From NCBI GenBank assembly GCA_019083985.1, contig JAHRCV010000001.1:620001-684000 (forward strand): a DNA stretch of 64,000 nucleotides, in the 5' to 3' direction. Both the position numbers and the translations under genes were made by a program. The stretch's first letter is position 1. The number at the start of each line of letters is the position of its first letter. Source of the DNA: Rhizobiales bacterium TNE-4. GTDB lineage: Bacteria > Pseudomonadota > Alphaproteobacteria > Rhizobiales > Beijerinckiaceae. The notes beneath the pieces are model-generated. The model was not told where the DNA came from. It saw only the letters and a list, made by a program, of their open reading frames with translations, and made no database searches. Shown one piece after another: positions 9,651 through 19,322 of the stretch.

Positions 9651-10129
9651 CGTCGATGGGCCGTCTTCTTGCTGCCGTTCTTTTCACTCTGATCGCCGCG
9701 GCACCTGCGCTCGCTGTGCGTCCCGATGAAATGCTGAAAGATCCGCAGCAGGAACAACGCGCGCGTGCGCTCTCCGCCGAATTGCGTTGCCTTGTGTGCC
9801 AAAACCAATCGATCGACGATTCCGATGCTGAGCTCGCACGCGATCTCCGCCTCATCGTGCGTGAGCGCATCAAGGCGGGCGACAATGATCGGCAGATCAT
9901 TACCTATCTTGTCGATCGTTATGGCGAGTTCGTGTTGTTGAAGCCGCGTTTTGGCTGGCACACCCTGATCCTTTGGGCGGGCCCCTTCGCCATTCTCTTG
10001 ATCGGAGGGGTCGTGGTGTGGCGACAGGCGCGCGTGAAGCGCGTGGCCGTGGCGGATGCCCCCTTATCGCCCGAAGAGCAGGCGGCGCTCAAACGCGCGC
10101 TGGGCGAACGCGACATTACAAAAATGTAA
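9647..10129 (+). CDS. ccmH: Cytochrome c maturation protein CcmH (CycL)
   Basis: The product has 160 residues from the GTG at 9647; an ATG at 9656 would shorten it by three. It has a signal peptide at about residues 4-23, then the redox motif LRCLVCQNQS with Cys48 and Cys51, which keeps the CxxCH cysteines of apocytochrome reduced. A membrane anchor spans about 104-124, followed by a cytoplasmic tail. It closes the ccm operon. Its last codons overlap a perfect inverted repeat (10115-10130) that may belong to the promoter of the next gene. Confidence 0.95.
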   Translation: MTSMGRLLAAVLFTLIAAAPALAVRPDEMLKDPQQEQRARALSAELRCLVCQNQSIDDSDAELARDLRLIVRERIKAGDNDRQIITYLVDRYGEFVLLKPRFGWHTLILWAGPFAILLIGGVVVWRQARVKRVAVADAPLSPEEQAALKRALGERDITKM

Positions 10130-10130
10130 T
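10115..10130. promoter_or_regulatory. Perfect inverted repeat ATTACA-N4-TGTAAT before degP
   Basis: ATTACAAAAATGTAAT covers the last codons and stop of ccmH and lies 83 bases upstream of the degP start. It is AT-rich in a GC-rich setting, which makes it stand out. The stem is too short and AT-rich, and lacks a following T-run, so it is not a convincing terminator. An operator for the degP operon, perhaps for the regulator encoded at 11956, is the simplest reading, but no binding data exist. Confidence 0.35.
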
Positions 10131-10212
10131 CTTCCGGCGAGGCCGGCGTAAGGTCGACCGAGGCAATGTGCATCTCGAAGGCAGGGAGACCCCGAGGTCC
10201 CCGCCCAAGGAG

Positions 10213-11730
10213 ATGAAACATATGACGACCAAGACGCAGCTCAAGAATCGCCTTTTGGCCGGTGCGGCCGCTCTCGCCCTCGTGGGCGCCGGCGCCCTTG
10301 GCACGCCTCTTCTGAAATCCGAACCCGCTTTCGCGCAGACCGCGCGGCAGGCCCTGCCGGGCCCGTCCTTCTCTGACACGGTCGAGAAGGTGCGCCCCGC
10401 CGTGTTTTCGGTGAAGGTGAAAGTTGAGAACGCCGCCATGGGCGATGATGGCGAAGGCCAGGGTGGCATGCAGATGCCTGACCTCCCCGAAGGCCATCCG
10501 CTTGAAAAATTCTTCCGTCAGTTTGGCGGCCGTGGTGGCGAAGGCGCGCCGCAGAGCAAGATGAAACCCGGCAAGAAGCATTATGCGCAAGCGCAGGGCT
10601 CGGGCTTTTTCATCTCGGCTGACGGCTATGGCGTGACCAACAATCACGTTGTCGACAAGGCGGTCGAAGTCTCGATCACCATGGACGATGGCAAGACCTA
10701 CGACGCCAAAGTGATCGGCCGCGATCCGAAGACCGACCTCGCCCTCATCAAGGTGAAGGATGGTGGCAAGTTTTCTTTCGTGAAATTTGCCGAGAAGACT
10801 CCGCGAGTGGGTGATTGGGTCATTGCCGTCGGCAATCCCTTCGGCCTCGGCGGCACTGTGACGGCTGGTATCGTCTCAGCGCGCGGTCGCGATATCGGTG
10901 CAGGCCCTTATGACGATTTCATCCAGATCGACGCGGCGGTGAACCGCGGCAATTCGGGTGGCCCGACCTTCAACATTGATGGCGAAGTCATCGGCGTGAA
11001 CACCGCGATCGTCTCGCCTTCGGGTGGCAATGTCGGCATCGCTTTCGCGGTCCCGACCGATACGGTGACAAAAGTCGTTGCCTCGCTGAAGGATACCGGC
11101 ACGGTCGAGCGTGGCTATGCTGGTGTGCAGATCCAGCCGATCACGGATGAGCTTGCCGACAGCCTCGGCCTGAAATCGACCAAAGGCGCGCTTGTGTCGG
11201 AAGCCCAGCCGGGCACACCGGCCGCAGAAGCGGGCATCAAATCAGGCGATACAATCGTCTCGGTGAATGGCGATAAGGTCGAAGCGCCGAAGGATGTCAT
11301 CCGCCGCATCGGCAACATGAAGCCGGGTGAAGAGGTGAAGCTTGGCGTCATTCGCGACGGCAAAGACAGATCCTTCACGCTGAAGCTCGCAGCCGTTCCT
11401 GGTGACAAGATCGCCAAGGCTGACGATGCCAAGGTCGAAGAGGATCATACCCTCAAGCTTGGCGTCCAACTCGCCCCGGTGAAGGGCAAGGACGGCAAGG
11501 CTGGGCAGGGCGTGCAGGTTGTTGCTGTCGATCCCGATGGGCTCGCGGCCGAGCAGGGTCTCCGCAAGGGCGATATCATTCTCGAAATCGCCGGCAAGAC
11601 CGTGACCGAGCCGAAGGATGTGAAGGACGCACTCGTCGCCGCCAAGAAGGACGGCAAGAAGAATGTGGTCATGCGCATCCGCTCGGGTGAAGGTTCGCGC
11701 TTCGTCGCGATCCCCTTCCCAAAAGCGTAA
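10213..11730 (+). CDS. degP: Periplasmic serine protease DegP/HtrA
   Basis: The protein has 505 residues from the ATG at 10213, which has an AGGAG ribosome site; the frame stays open further upstream but overlaps ccmH. A signal peptide ends near residue 41 (AFA-QT). The catalytic triad is His145 (VTNNHVVD), Asp175 (DPKTDLALIK) and Ser248 (NRGNSGGP). Two PDZ domains follow, at roughly 285-375 and 400-500. It degrades or refolds damaged envelope proteins. The adjacent two-component genes, in the same direction but behind a terminator, suggest envelope-stress control. Confidence 0.96.
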   Translation: MKHMTTKTQLKNRLLAGAAALALVGAGALGTPLLKSEPAFAQTARQALPGPSFSDTVEKVRPAVFSVKVKVENAAMGDDGEGQGGMQMPDLPEGHPLEKFFRQFGGRGGEGAPQSKMKPGKKHYAQAQGSGFFISADGYGVTNNHVVDKAVEVSITMDDGKTYDAKVIGRDPKTDLALIKVKDGGKFSFVKFAEKTPRVGDWVIAVGNPFGLGGTVTAGIVSARGRDIGAGPYDDFIQIDAAVNRGNSGGPTFNIDGEVIGVNTAIVSPSGGNVGIAFAVPTDTVTKVVASLKDTGTVERGYAGVQIQPITDELADSLGLKSTKGALVSEAQPGTPAAEAGIKSGDTIVSVNGDKVEAPKDVIRRIGNMKPGEEVKLGVIRDGKDRSFTLKLAAVPGDKIAKADDAKVEEDHTLKLGVQLAPVKGKDGKAGQGVQVVAVDPDGLAAEQGLRKGDIILEIAGKTVTEPKDVKDALVAAKKDGKKNVVMRIRSGEGSRFVAIPFPKA

Positions 11731-11796
11731 TTCCCTTTCCGGGAACCGTGATGCCCTGACCTCCGGCATCTCGGGGGACCGGACGGAGGGGCGAAA

Positions 11797-11827
11797 GGGC
11801 AGGGCGAAAGCTCTGCCCTTTTCTTTT
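11797..11827 (+). terminator. Rho-independent terminator after degP
   Basis: A 9-pair stem (GGGCAGGGC at 11797-11805 with GCTCTGCCC at 11810-11818, one G-U pair) closes a GAAA tetraloop and is followed by TTTTCTTTT at 11819-11827. It lies 66 bases after the degP stop and separates it from the regulator gene. Confidence 0.9.
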
Positions 11828-11851
11828 GCCAACCCGCGCGGGACCCAGATT

Positions 11852-11870
11852 AGCTGGCGGAAGTCCAGCT
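11852..11870. promoter_or_regulatory. Inverted repeat AGCTGG-N7-CCAGCT upstream of the second two-component operon
   Basis: Perfect 6-base arms at 11852-11857 and 11865-11870 lie between the degP terminator and the regulator start at 11956. No T-run follows, so an operator or a 5' leader hairpin is more likely than a terminator. The role is unknown. Confidence 0.25.
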
Positions 11871-11955
11871 CTGGCCTTGCCCGCCTTTTTATTGTTCAGT
11901 CCGGGGCGGTGGCCGTAAGGGCACCTGTGATTCCATGGCGTTAGGGCACGGGGAC

Positions 11956-12639
11956 GTGAAACTTCTGATCGTCGAAGACGATGCCGAGGCGGCTTCCTAT
12001 CTGGTCAAGGCGTTCCGCGAGGCGGGGCACATGGCTGACCATGCGGCCGATGGGCTCGACGGCTATGCCATGGCGGCTGACGGCCAATATGACGTGCTCA
12101 TCGTCGACCGCATGCTGCCCAAACTCGATGGGCTGTCGCTGATCCGCGGCTTGCGTGAACAGGGGAAGGATACGCCCGTTCTCATCCTCTCCGCGCTCGG
12201 GCAAGTAGATGACCGGGTGAAGGGCTTGCGCGCCGGGGGCGATGACTACTTGGCGAAGCCTTATGCGTTCTCCGAATTGTTGGCGCGCACCGAAGTGCTG
12301 GCCCGTCGCAATCGCCCCGCGCAAGGCGAGGACACGGTCTATCGGGTCGGCGATCTCGAACTGGATCGGCTCAAACATCGCGTCACGCGCGGTGGCACCG
12401 ACATTGATCTGCAGCCGCGTGAATTCCGCTTGCTGGAATATCTAATGCGCCATGCAGGGCAAGTCGTGACGCGCACGATGCTGCTCGAAAATGTCTGGGA
12501 TTATCATTTCGATCCGCAGACCAATGTGATTGATGTCCATGTCTCGCGCCTGAGGGCGAAGATCGACAAGGGGCATGATAGGCCTTTGCTGCATACGGTG
12601 CGCGGCGCAGGATATACGATCCGTGACGCGGGCCGGTAA
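11956..12639 (+). CDS. OmpR-family response regulator paired with the 12.6 kb kinase
   Basis: The protein has about 227 residues from the GTG at 11956 (reading MKLLIVEDD). An ATG at 11935 would add seven residues before the receiver fold. Asp51 in LIVDRMLP is the phospho-acceptor, and LAKPYAFSELLAR carries the conserved Lys. The winged-helix domain contains LQPREFRLLEYLM and HTVRGAGYTI, as in the CusR/QseB branch. Its 3' end overlaps the kinase start by 17 bases. The order degP-regulator-kinase-glnE recalls a layout I know from rhizobia, but I do not assign a symbol from it. Confidence 0.92.
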   Translation: MKLLIVEDDAEAASYLVKAFREAGHMADHAADGLDGYAMAADGQYDVLIVDRMLPKLDGLSLIRGLREQGKDTPVLILSALGQVDDRVKGLRAGGDDYLAKPYAFSELLARTEVLARRNRPAQGEDTVYRVGDLELDRLKHRVTRGGTDIDLQPREFRLLEYLMRHAGQVVTRTMLLENVWDYHFDPQTNVIDVHVSRLRAKIDKGHDRPLLHTVRGAGYTIRDAGR

Positions 12640-13999
12640 ACTTTTCCGTACCACAGCATTCCGGCTGTCGCTGGTCTATCTGGCGATCTTCGCTTTGTTT
12701 GCGGGCTTCATGCTGTTCTATGTCGCCTTCAATGCAGGCGCATTGCTGCGCGACCAGAATGCGACGACGATCGACGCCGAAATCAAGGGCCTTGCCGAAC
12801 AATATGCGACGGGCGGCTTGCGGCGTATCGTTGGCGTTATCGAAAATCGCGCCCGCCAACCCGGTGCCGCACTTTACCTGATGACGGCACCCGCGGGCGA
12901 AAAGATCGCCGGTAATATTGATGGTGTGCCCCCGGCCGTTCTCTCGACGCCTGGAGAATATGAAATCCCGTATGAAACTGTCGGCGAGACAGAACCGCAT
13001 CGCCGTCTCGCACTTGTGCGAAGCCTCGTTCTTCCCGGAGGATTTCGGCTTCTGGTAGGGCGTGATCTGTCTGACATCGCGCGTTTGCAGAATGTGATCT
13101 GGCGTGCCTTTGCGTGGTCGATGGGGCTTGTCGTCGTGCTGGGTGTGCTCGGCGGTTTCGTTGTGACCAAGCGCGTCCTTTCACGTATTGATTCCATGAC
13201 GGCGACGACACGCGCCATCATGGAAGGCGATCTCGCGGGGCGATTGAGTTTGACCGGTTCGAATGATGAATTCGACCGGCTCGCCGAAAATCTCAACGCC
13301 ATGCTCGACCGTATCGGCGACTTGATGGAAGGCATCCGCCAAGTCTCCAATAATATCGCCCATGATCTGCGTACACCTTTGACACGGCTGCGCAACAATG
13401 CCGAAGAAGCTTTGCGGGTGGGCGGTTCTGCGGAAGATGCACGCAATGCCCTTGTCGACGTGATCGCCGAAGCCGATGGGCTGATCAAAATCTTCAATGC
13501 GCTTTTGATGATTGCACGCGCCGAAGCAGGCCAATTGCGTGAGGGCATGACGAAACTCGACGTGTCGGAAATTGCCCGCGAGATTGTCGAGCTTTATGAG
13601 CCTGTCGCGGAAGATCGTGGCCTGACCATCACAGCGGAGATGGCGCCGCGCTTACATGTGGTCGGCTCACGCGAATTGATCGGGCAGGCCATCGCTAACC
13701 TGATCGACAATGCGCTGAAATATGCAGCCGGTTCACCCATCACCGTGCGGACTTATCGGGATGCCGGGCTGATCGTGATCGCCATTGCCGATCATGGCGC
13801 AGGGATTCCGGAGGCGGACCGCTTGCGCGTGACCGAACGGTTTGTGCGTTTGGAAACATCCCGCTCGCAGCCGGGCTCTGGCCTTGGCCTGTCTTTGGTG
13901 TCGGCGATTGCGCGCGTGCATCGCGGCGCGTTGGAATTGGCCGACAATCATCCGGGCCTGATCGCAAAGCTGGTGCTACCCACTGGCGGAGAGACATGA
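12623..13999 (+). CDS. Sensor histidine kinase (HAMP, CusS/QseC-like)
   Basis: The kinase has about 458 residues from the GTG at 12623; an earlier in-frame ATG at 12575 would place 16 unlikely residues before the signal-anchor. Membrane helices lie near residues 13-35 and 170-190, with a periplasmic loop of about 130 residues. A HAMP domain follows (SRIDSMTATTRAIMEGDLAG), then His247 in NIAHDLRTPLTRL, and an ATPase domain with NLIDNALKYA, DHGAGIP and GSGLGLSLV. The stop overlaps the glnE start (ATGA), so kinase and glnE are probably co-transcribed. The signal sensed is unknown. Confidence 0.92.
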   Translation: MTRAGKLFRTTAFRLSLVYLAIFALFAGFMLFYVAFNAGALLRDQNATTIDAEIKGLAEQYATGGLRRIVGVIENRARQPGAALYLMTAPAGEKIAGNIDGVPPAVLSTPGEYEIPYETVGETEPHRRLALVRSLVLPGGFRLLVGRDLSDIARLQNVIWRAFAWSMGLVVVLGVLGGFVVTKRVLSRIDSMTATTRAIMEGDLAGRLSLTGSNDEFDRLAENLNAMLDRIGDLMEGIRQVSNNIAHDLRTPLTRLRNNAEEALRVGGSAEDARNALVDVIAEADGLIKIFNALLMIARAEAGQLREGMTKLDVSEIAREIVELYEPVAEDRGLTITAEMAPRLHVVGSRELIGQAIANLIDNALKYAAGSPITVRTYRDAGLIVIAIADHGAGIPEADRLRVTERFVRLETSRSQPGSGLGLSLVSAIARVHRGALELADNHPGLIAKLVLPTGGET

Positions 14000-16917
14000 T
14001 GACGCGATTGCTCGAGAGCCTGAAACCATCGCCACGGGTGGCCGATAAGCGCGAAGCGAAACGCCGCCTTGACCATTTGCTGGATGATGCGCGCGAAACA
14101 TCACTGCCTGCGCTGGTGAGGGCTCACGACAATCTTGAGACGCTTCTTCTCGCTCTAGCCGATCACTCGCCCTTTTTGTTGGGATTGATCGAGCGCGATC
14201 CGGATCGTTTCGTTGCGCTCCTTGATACAGATCCTGATGTGCGCACCGCGCACTTGCTTGAGGATGCGCGCAATGCGTGGCGCAACGCGGATGAACACGC
14301 ATTGATGCGCCGTCTGCGGCGGATCAAGCAGGAAGTGGCCCTCCTCGTCGCGCTCGCAGATTGCGGTGGACTTTGGCCGCTTGAAAAAGTGACGGGGGCC
14401 CTTGCAGGATTGGCCGACGCCTCTGTATCGGCGGCACTTGATTTCGCGCTGCATGAAGCGGCAGAGCATGGCAAGTTCAATCCGGCCCATCCCGACAATC
14501 CGTCGATTGATTCCGGCGTGGTGGTTCTCGCGCTCGGCAAGCATGGCGCGCAGGAGCTCAATTATTCCTCCGATATCGACATTGTCGTCTTCTATGATGC
14601 GGAGAAGGCGCCACTAGCGGACAATGTCGAGCCGACACCTTTCTTTGTCCGCATCGTCAAATTTATTGTCAAAGCCCTGCAGGAGCGGACGGCGGATGGT
14701 TATGTCTTCCGCGTCGATCTGCGGTTGAGGCCCGATCCAGCCTCAACGCCGACAGCGGTGCCCGTGCAATCAGCCTATGCCTATTACGAAACCGTTGGCC
14801 AGAATTGGGAACGCGCGGCCTATATCAAAGCGCGGCCGATTGCGGGCGATATCGGGATTGGCGAGCAATTCATCGCTGATTTGAAACCGTTCATCTGGCG
14901 CAAATATTTCGATTTCGCAGCGATCGCAGATATTCATGCGATGAAGCGGCAAATTCATGCTGTCAAAGGGCATGAAGCGATTGCTGTCGCGGGCCATGAC
15001 ATCAAGCTCGGCCGTGGGGGTATTCGCGAGATCGAATTCTTCGTTCAGACACAGCAATTGGTCTTTGGCGGCCGTCGACCAGAACTGCGCGGTCGCCGCA
15101 CGCTTGATATGCTGCGTGCACTGAAAGAGGATGGCTGGATCGGCGAGGATGCCGATCGTGAATTGGAAGCCGCCTATCGCTTTCTGCGCACCATCGAACA
15201 TCGTCTCCAGATGATGGCCGATGAGCAGACGCAGCGCCTGCCTGTGGATGAAGAAGCGCTGACGCGCTTTGCCAAATTTGCTGGCTTTGCCAGCCTCAAA
15301 TCTTTCTCCGCCGCCTTGACGAAAGAGGCGCGCCAGGTCGAGCGCCATTATGCGCGCCTCTTCGAAGAGGGTGGTGATCTTGCCGCCGCTGAAGGTTCGC
15401 TCGTCTTCACCGGCACGCAGGATGATCCCGAGACACTCGAAACCCTCCAGCGCATGGGTTTCAAGGACGCGCCAAAAACCTGCGAGACCGTGCGTGGCTG
15501 GCATTTTGGACGTCGTCAGGCTGTCACAAGCGCGCGTGCGCGCGAAGTTCTGACAGAATTGGTGCCAGCGCTTCTTGAGGCCTTTGGCAAAAGTGCTGAT
15601 CCTGACAATGCGCTTGCCGTGTTTGACGACGCGCTGGGGCGAATGCCTGCAGCGGTCGAATTGTTTTCAATTCTCAAATCTAACCGCGCGGTCCTCACCC
15701 TCTTTGCCGATATTCTGGGCTCCGCACCACGGCTTGCCAATGTCGTCGCCAATCGGCCGCATCTTTTGGATGCTGTGATCGATCCAGCATTCGGCACGCA
15801 ATTCGGTGATGTTACGACGCTTGAAACGCGTTTGAGCGATGCCGTGGGTGAACCCGAATTGTTGGAAGATATGCTCGACCGGCTGCGCGAAGCCGGCCAG
15901 CACGAAATCTTTCTCGTCGGCGCGCGGATGCTGTCGGGCTCATTGTCGCCCGCTTTGGCCGGGCAGGCCTATGCCGATGTTGCGGAGGCGATCATTCGCG
16001 TTGCGCTCAAGGATGTGACGCGCCGGTTTGCAGCCGAATATGGTTTTGTGCCCGGCGGGCGCTTGTGTGTTGTTGGCATGGGCCGGCTCGGTTCGCGCGA
16101 GATGACCGCGACCTCCGATCTCGATCTCGTCGTGCTGTATGATTTCAGCGATGAGCGCGCCGAGAGTGAAGGCGGGCCGCGGTCCCTCGCGGCCACCACC
16201 TATTTTACACGGCTGACCCAACGCCTCATCAGTGCGCTGACGGTGCCGACACGCAAAGGCACGCTCTACGAAGTCGATATGCGGCTACGGCCTTCCGGCA
16301 ATAAGGGCCCGGCTGCGACGCAATGGAAAGGTTTCCGTGCCTATCAGGCCGACGAGGCTGAAACATGGGAAGCGATGGCGCTGACCCGCGCACGGCCTTT
16401 AGCCGGTGATGCTGATTTCATGGCGGAAGTGAATGCGGAATTGCAGGCCGTGCTGTGTCGCCCGCGTGATGCCGCGACCGTGAAGAAGGATGCGTGCACC
16501 ATGCGGGATCTCATCGCCCAAGAAAAAGGCGATGACGATCCGTGGGATTTGAAGCTCGCGCGCGGTGGACTGATGGATATCGAATTCATCGCACAGGTTT
16601 TGGTGCTGACGGGCGCATCACGCCATCCTGCTATCGCCGTGACCTCGACCGCCGAGATCATTGCGCGCGCACGCAAGGCAAAACTGATTGAGGCCAATGA
16701 TGGCGAAACATTGGAAACCGCCTATGCGCTGATGCGTGATGTATTCCAATGGCAGCGGCTGACCTTTGGTGCCGATTTCCATCCTGATCAGACGGGGCTC
16801 GCTTTGCGGACGCGGCTGGCGCAAGCGGCGGGTCTACCGGATTTCAAAGTGTTGGCTTCGCATCTGAAAGAGACGCGTGCTGCGGTTCGCGCAATCTTCG
16901 ACGCCTTCATGCGCTAA
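13996..16917 (+). CDS. glnE: Glutamine synthetase adenylyltransferase/deadenylase GlnE
   Basis: This 973-residue bifunctional enzyme adds AMP to, or removes it from, glutamine synthetase in response to PII signals. Two nucleotidyltransferase halves are visible. The N-terminal deadenylylating site has LALGKHGAQELNYSSDIDIV near residue 178, and the C-terminal adenylylating site has VGMGRLGSREMTATSDLDLV near residue 692. Each half has the paired aspartates that hold metal and a following GRGGIREIEF or RGGLMDIEF segment. The length is close to the E. coli enzyme. Its 3' end overlaps the convergent PAS kinase gene by 11 bases. Confidence 0.97.
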   Translation: MMTRLLESLKPSPRVADKREAKRRLDHLLDDARETSLPALVRAHDNLETLLLALADHSPFLLGLIERDPDRFVALLDTDPDVRTAHLLEDARNAWRNADEHALMRRLRRIKQEVALLVALADCGGLWPLEKVTGALAGLADASVSAALDFALHEAAEHGKFNPAHPDNPSIDSGVVVLALGKHGAQELNYSSDIDIVVFYDAEKAPLADNVEPTPFFVRIVKFIVKALQERTADGYVFRVDLRLRPDPASTPTAVPVQSAYAYYETVGQNWERAAYIKARPIAGDIGIGEQFIADLKPFIWRKYFDFAAIADIHAMKRQIHAVKGHEAIAVAGHDIKLGRGGIREIEFFVQTQQLVFGGRRPELRGRRTLDMLRALKEDGWIGEDADRELEAAYRFLRTIEHRLQMMADEQTQRLPVDEEALTRFAKFAGFASLKSFSAALTKEARQVERHYARLFEEGGDLAAAEGSLVFTGTQDDPETLETLQRMGFKDAPKTCETVRGWHFGRRQAVTSARAREVLTELVPALLEAFGKSADPDNALAVFDDALGRMPAAVELFSILKSNRAVLTLFADILGSAPRLANVVANRPHLLDAVIDPAFGTQFGDVTTLETRLSDAVGEPELLEDMLDRLREAGQHEIFLVGARMLSGSLSPALAGQAYADVAEAIIRVALKDVTRRFAAEYGFVPGGRLCVVGMGRLGSREMTATSDLDLVVLYDFSDERAESEGGPRSLAATTYFTRLTQRLISALTVPTRKGTLYEVDMRLRPSGNKGPAATQWKGFRAYQADEAETWEAMALTRARPLAGDADFMAEVNAELQAVLCRPRDAATVKKDACTMRDLIAQEKGDDDPWDLKLARGGLMDIEFIAQVLVLTGASRHPAIAVTSTAEIIARARKAKLIEANDGETLETAYALMRDVFQWQRLTFGADFHPDQTGLALRTRLAQAAGLPDFKVLASHLKETRAAVRAIFDAFMR

Positions 16918-19222
16918 GTGCTGCGGATTGATCGTCGTCGCGGCGGGCGCGGATCGGCAAACGGACAAGCACGCTGGTGCCCACGCCTTCCTGCGAGCGG
17001 ATCTTGAGTGAACCGCCATGCAGCGCGACGAGCGAGCGGGCAATGGCAAGGCCGAGACCCGAACCATCGGTCGGCTTGGACGCATCCATCTCCACCCATG
17101 AGAAGGGCTGTGCGAGTTTCGGCAACGCATCTTTCGGAATGCCGATGCCCGTATCTTCAATGTAGAGATTGACCATGCCGGACACTTCGCGTGTGCGCAC
17201 GGTCACGCGGCCACCTTCCGGCGTAAATTTGATCGCGTTGTCGATGAGGTGGCCGAGGATCTTGGCGATCGCGCGTTCATCGGCATGGACGGAGGCTGGC
17301 TGCAGATCAGCACGCAGGATGACGCCCTTTGCTTCGGCATCACTCGCATGCTGGCCCACCAAAATCTGGGCCGCTTCATCAATGCGCATCGGCTTACGTT
17401 CGATCTTCACCTTGCCGGCTTCAAGCTCGGCGACGTCGAGAATATCGGCGATGAGCGCCAACAGACCTTCGCCGGAGCGACGAATGTCACGGCAATAATC
17501 GAGATATTTGTCGTTACCCAGCGGACCGAAATAGCCGCCTTCCATCACTTCCGAGAATCCGAGAATGGCGTTGAGCGGTGTTCTCAGCTCATGTGACATT
17601 TTGGCAAGGAATTCGGACTTGGCGCGGTTGGCGGTTTCAGCTTCCGCCTTTTGTTCGAGATAGCGCTCTGCGAGGTCGGCGAGCTGTTGTGTCTGCGTTT
17701 CAAGCGTAGCACGTGAACGGTTGAGATCGTTGATCATGCCCTTCAGGCGGCGCTCGGAATCACGCAATTGCGTTTCCTGCTCCTTGAGCGGGGTAATGTC
17801 GGTACCCACCGAGACGAAACCGCCATCCTTGGTGCGGCGTTCGTTGATCTGGAACCAGCGATGATCGACCGTTTCCGTCTCATAGCTTTGTGCTGCCTCA
17901 GCCTCACGCGGATCCGTGCCGATACGGCCATGCGCGCGTAGATAAGGTGCGAGCGTGGCATAGGGCAAGCCAGCGATCGAGGCATCATGCGGAATGGCAT
18001 GCAGATCGCGGAATTTTGAATTGCACAGAACGAGGCGATTGTCTGCATCCCACAGCACGAACGCTTCGCCAATCGTATCAACCGCATCGCGCAACCGCGC
18101 ATCCGCTTCGGCGGTGCGATCAGCAAGGCGGCGCTGCTCTGTAATATCAACCGCAATACCGACGAGGTGGGGTGTATCGGTCTCTTCATCGCGCACGAGT
18201 TCGGCGCGCGCACGCACCCACACCCAATCACCATCCGCCGCGCGAATGCGGAACGCATGATCGACCGTGGTGGCGGCTTCTGCCGCGAGCATATCGGCGA
18301 GCGAATAAAGATCGGTATCGTCGGGATGAACGAGGCGATTGACGTCGCCGAACGACATGAATTCGGCTTGGCGCGTATAGCCAAGCATTTCGTACATCGA
18401 GTCTGACCAATAGATCATGCCGCGCGCAATATCCCAGTCCCATAGGCCGCAGCGGCCGCGGGTGAGCGCTGTATCGAGACGGTCACGCACGCGATCGCAG
18501 GTGCGATCAGCCTGATGTGCGCGCCATGCCTGCCAAAAATAAGCGGCGCTGATGCCGATCAGCGCCGCGCAGGCGGCAATCAAAAGCAGAAGCGATGAGG
18601 TGGTGCGGGCCCGCCACGCTTCGAGCGCGGGTGCAACCGGTTGAATGACCGCCAATTGACCAAAGGGTTGCGGCAGATTGCGGACTGTGGCCAGCGCGCG
18701 CGTGCCATCGGCTTGCGTGACAACGAGAACACCAGCGCGATCACCAAAAATGGTGAGCGGTTGGGCTGGACCGAGGAGATCATTCAATGTTTCAGGACGT
18801 TTTGCGCCATCGGGCAGGCCGCCCATGATGCGCCCGTCGGAATCTGTGAAGATGATGAGCGCGTTTTTCTTCAGCGCGCGCGATGGGATCGACCGTTCGA
18901 GAGCCGTCTGTGCCAAGGCGGCGGGCGAAGTGCCCTTTGTGCCGCGCTCGCCGATCCGGGCTAATTCGGACGCCGCAAGCGAAGCGACGACGTCGACATC
19001 GAGCAAGGCATCATTCAAAGCATCATGGCGCGAGGTGATGGTCTGCAGATAGGCCATCGCACCAAGAATGCCGAGGAAGAGCACGATCAGGCCGGGAACG
19101 AGTCGTTTCAACCATGGTTCGGCTGCCACGATACGATCATAGGCCGGATGCGCCAACGCACGCGACAAGCCGTCATCTGTACCCGCGCGCGCGGGTTCAA
19201 TGGCTGCGAATGGACGCGCCAT
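16907..19222 (-). CDS. PAS-domain membrane histidine kinase (PleC-like candidate)
   Basis: The protein has 771 residues. A membrane helix at about residues 39-60 and another near 211-231 bracket a periplasmic domain. Two PAS domains follow: the first (about 250-360) has GLWDWDIARGMIYWSDSMYE and a PAC motif VDITEQ, and the second (about 372-480) is also well formed. A coiled segment leads to His544 in KMSHELRTPLNAILGFSEVM and an HATPase domain with LIDNAIKFTPEGG and DGSGLGLAI. There is no receiver domain and no adjacent regulator. The domain order and the neighbours glnE and pepN resemble PleC of rhizobia, the DivK phosphatase/kinase, but this is inference. Confidence 0.85.
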   Translation of the reverse strand: MARPFAAIEPARAGTDDGLSRALAHPAYDRIVAAEPWLKRLVPGLIVLFLGILGAMAYLQTITSRHDALNDALLDVDVVASLAASELARIGERGTKGTSPAALAQTALERSIPSRALKKNALIIFTDSDGRIMGGLPDGAKRPETLNDLLGPAQPLTIFGDRAGVLVVTQADGTRALATVRNLPQPFGQLAVIQPVAPALEAWRARTTSSLLLLIAACAALIGISAAYFWQAWRAHQADRTCDRVRDRLDTALTRGRCGLWDWDIARGMIYWSDSMYEMLGYTRQAEFMSFGDVNRLVHPDDTDLYSLADMLAAEAATTVDHAFRIRAADGDWVWVRARAELVRDEETDTPHLVGIAVDITEQRRLADRTAEADARLRDAVDTIGEAFVLWDADNRLVLCNSKFRDLHAIPHDASIAGLPYATLAPYLRAHGRIGTDPREAEAAQSYETETVDHRWFQINERRTKDGGFVSVGTDITPLKEQETQLRDSERRLKGMINDLNRSRATLETQTQQLADLAERYLEQKAEAETANRAKSEFLAKMSHELRTPLNAILGFSEVMEGGYFGPLGNDKYLDYCRDIRRSGEGLLALIADILDVAELEAGKVKIERKPMRIDEAAQILVGQHASDAEAKGVILRADLQPASVHADERAIAKILGHLIDNAIKFTPEGGRVTVRTREVSGMVNLYIEDTGIGIPKDALPKLAQPFSWVEMDASKPTDGSGLGLAIARSLVALHGGSLKIRSQEGVGTSVLVRLPIRARRDDDQSAALSA

Positions 19223-19322
19223 GCCCTAGCCCCTTCGGAATCCTTAATACGTCTGTTCGGAAGACGTTGCCGCATCTCTCCGAATCAGTGCGATCTGAAT
19301 CGTGTTCGCCTGATTTGTAAAG

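Noticed and set aside
11731-11955. A small RNA gene (such as SRP RNA) in the degP-regulator gap
   Set aside because: Apart from the terminator and one short inverted repeat, I see no recognisable RNA core motif.
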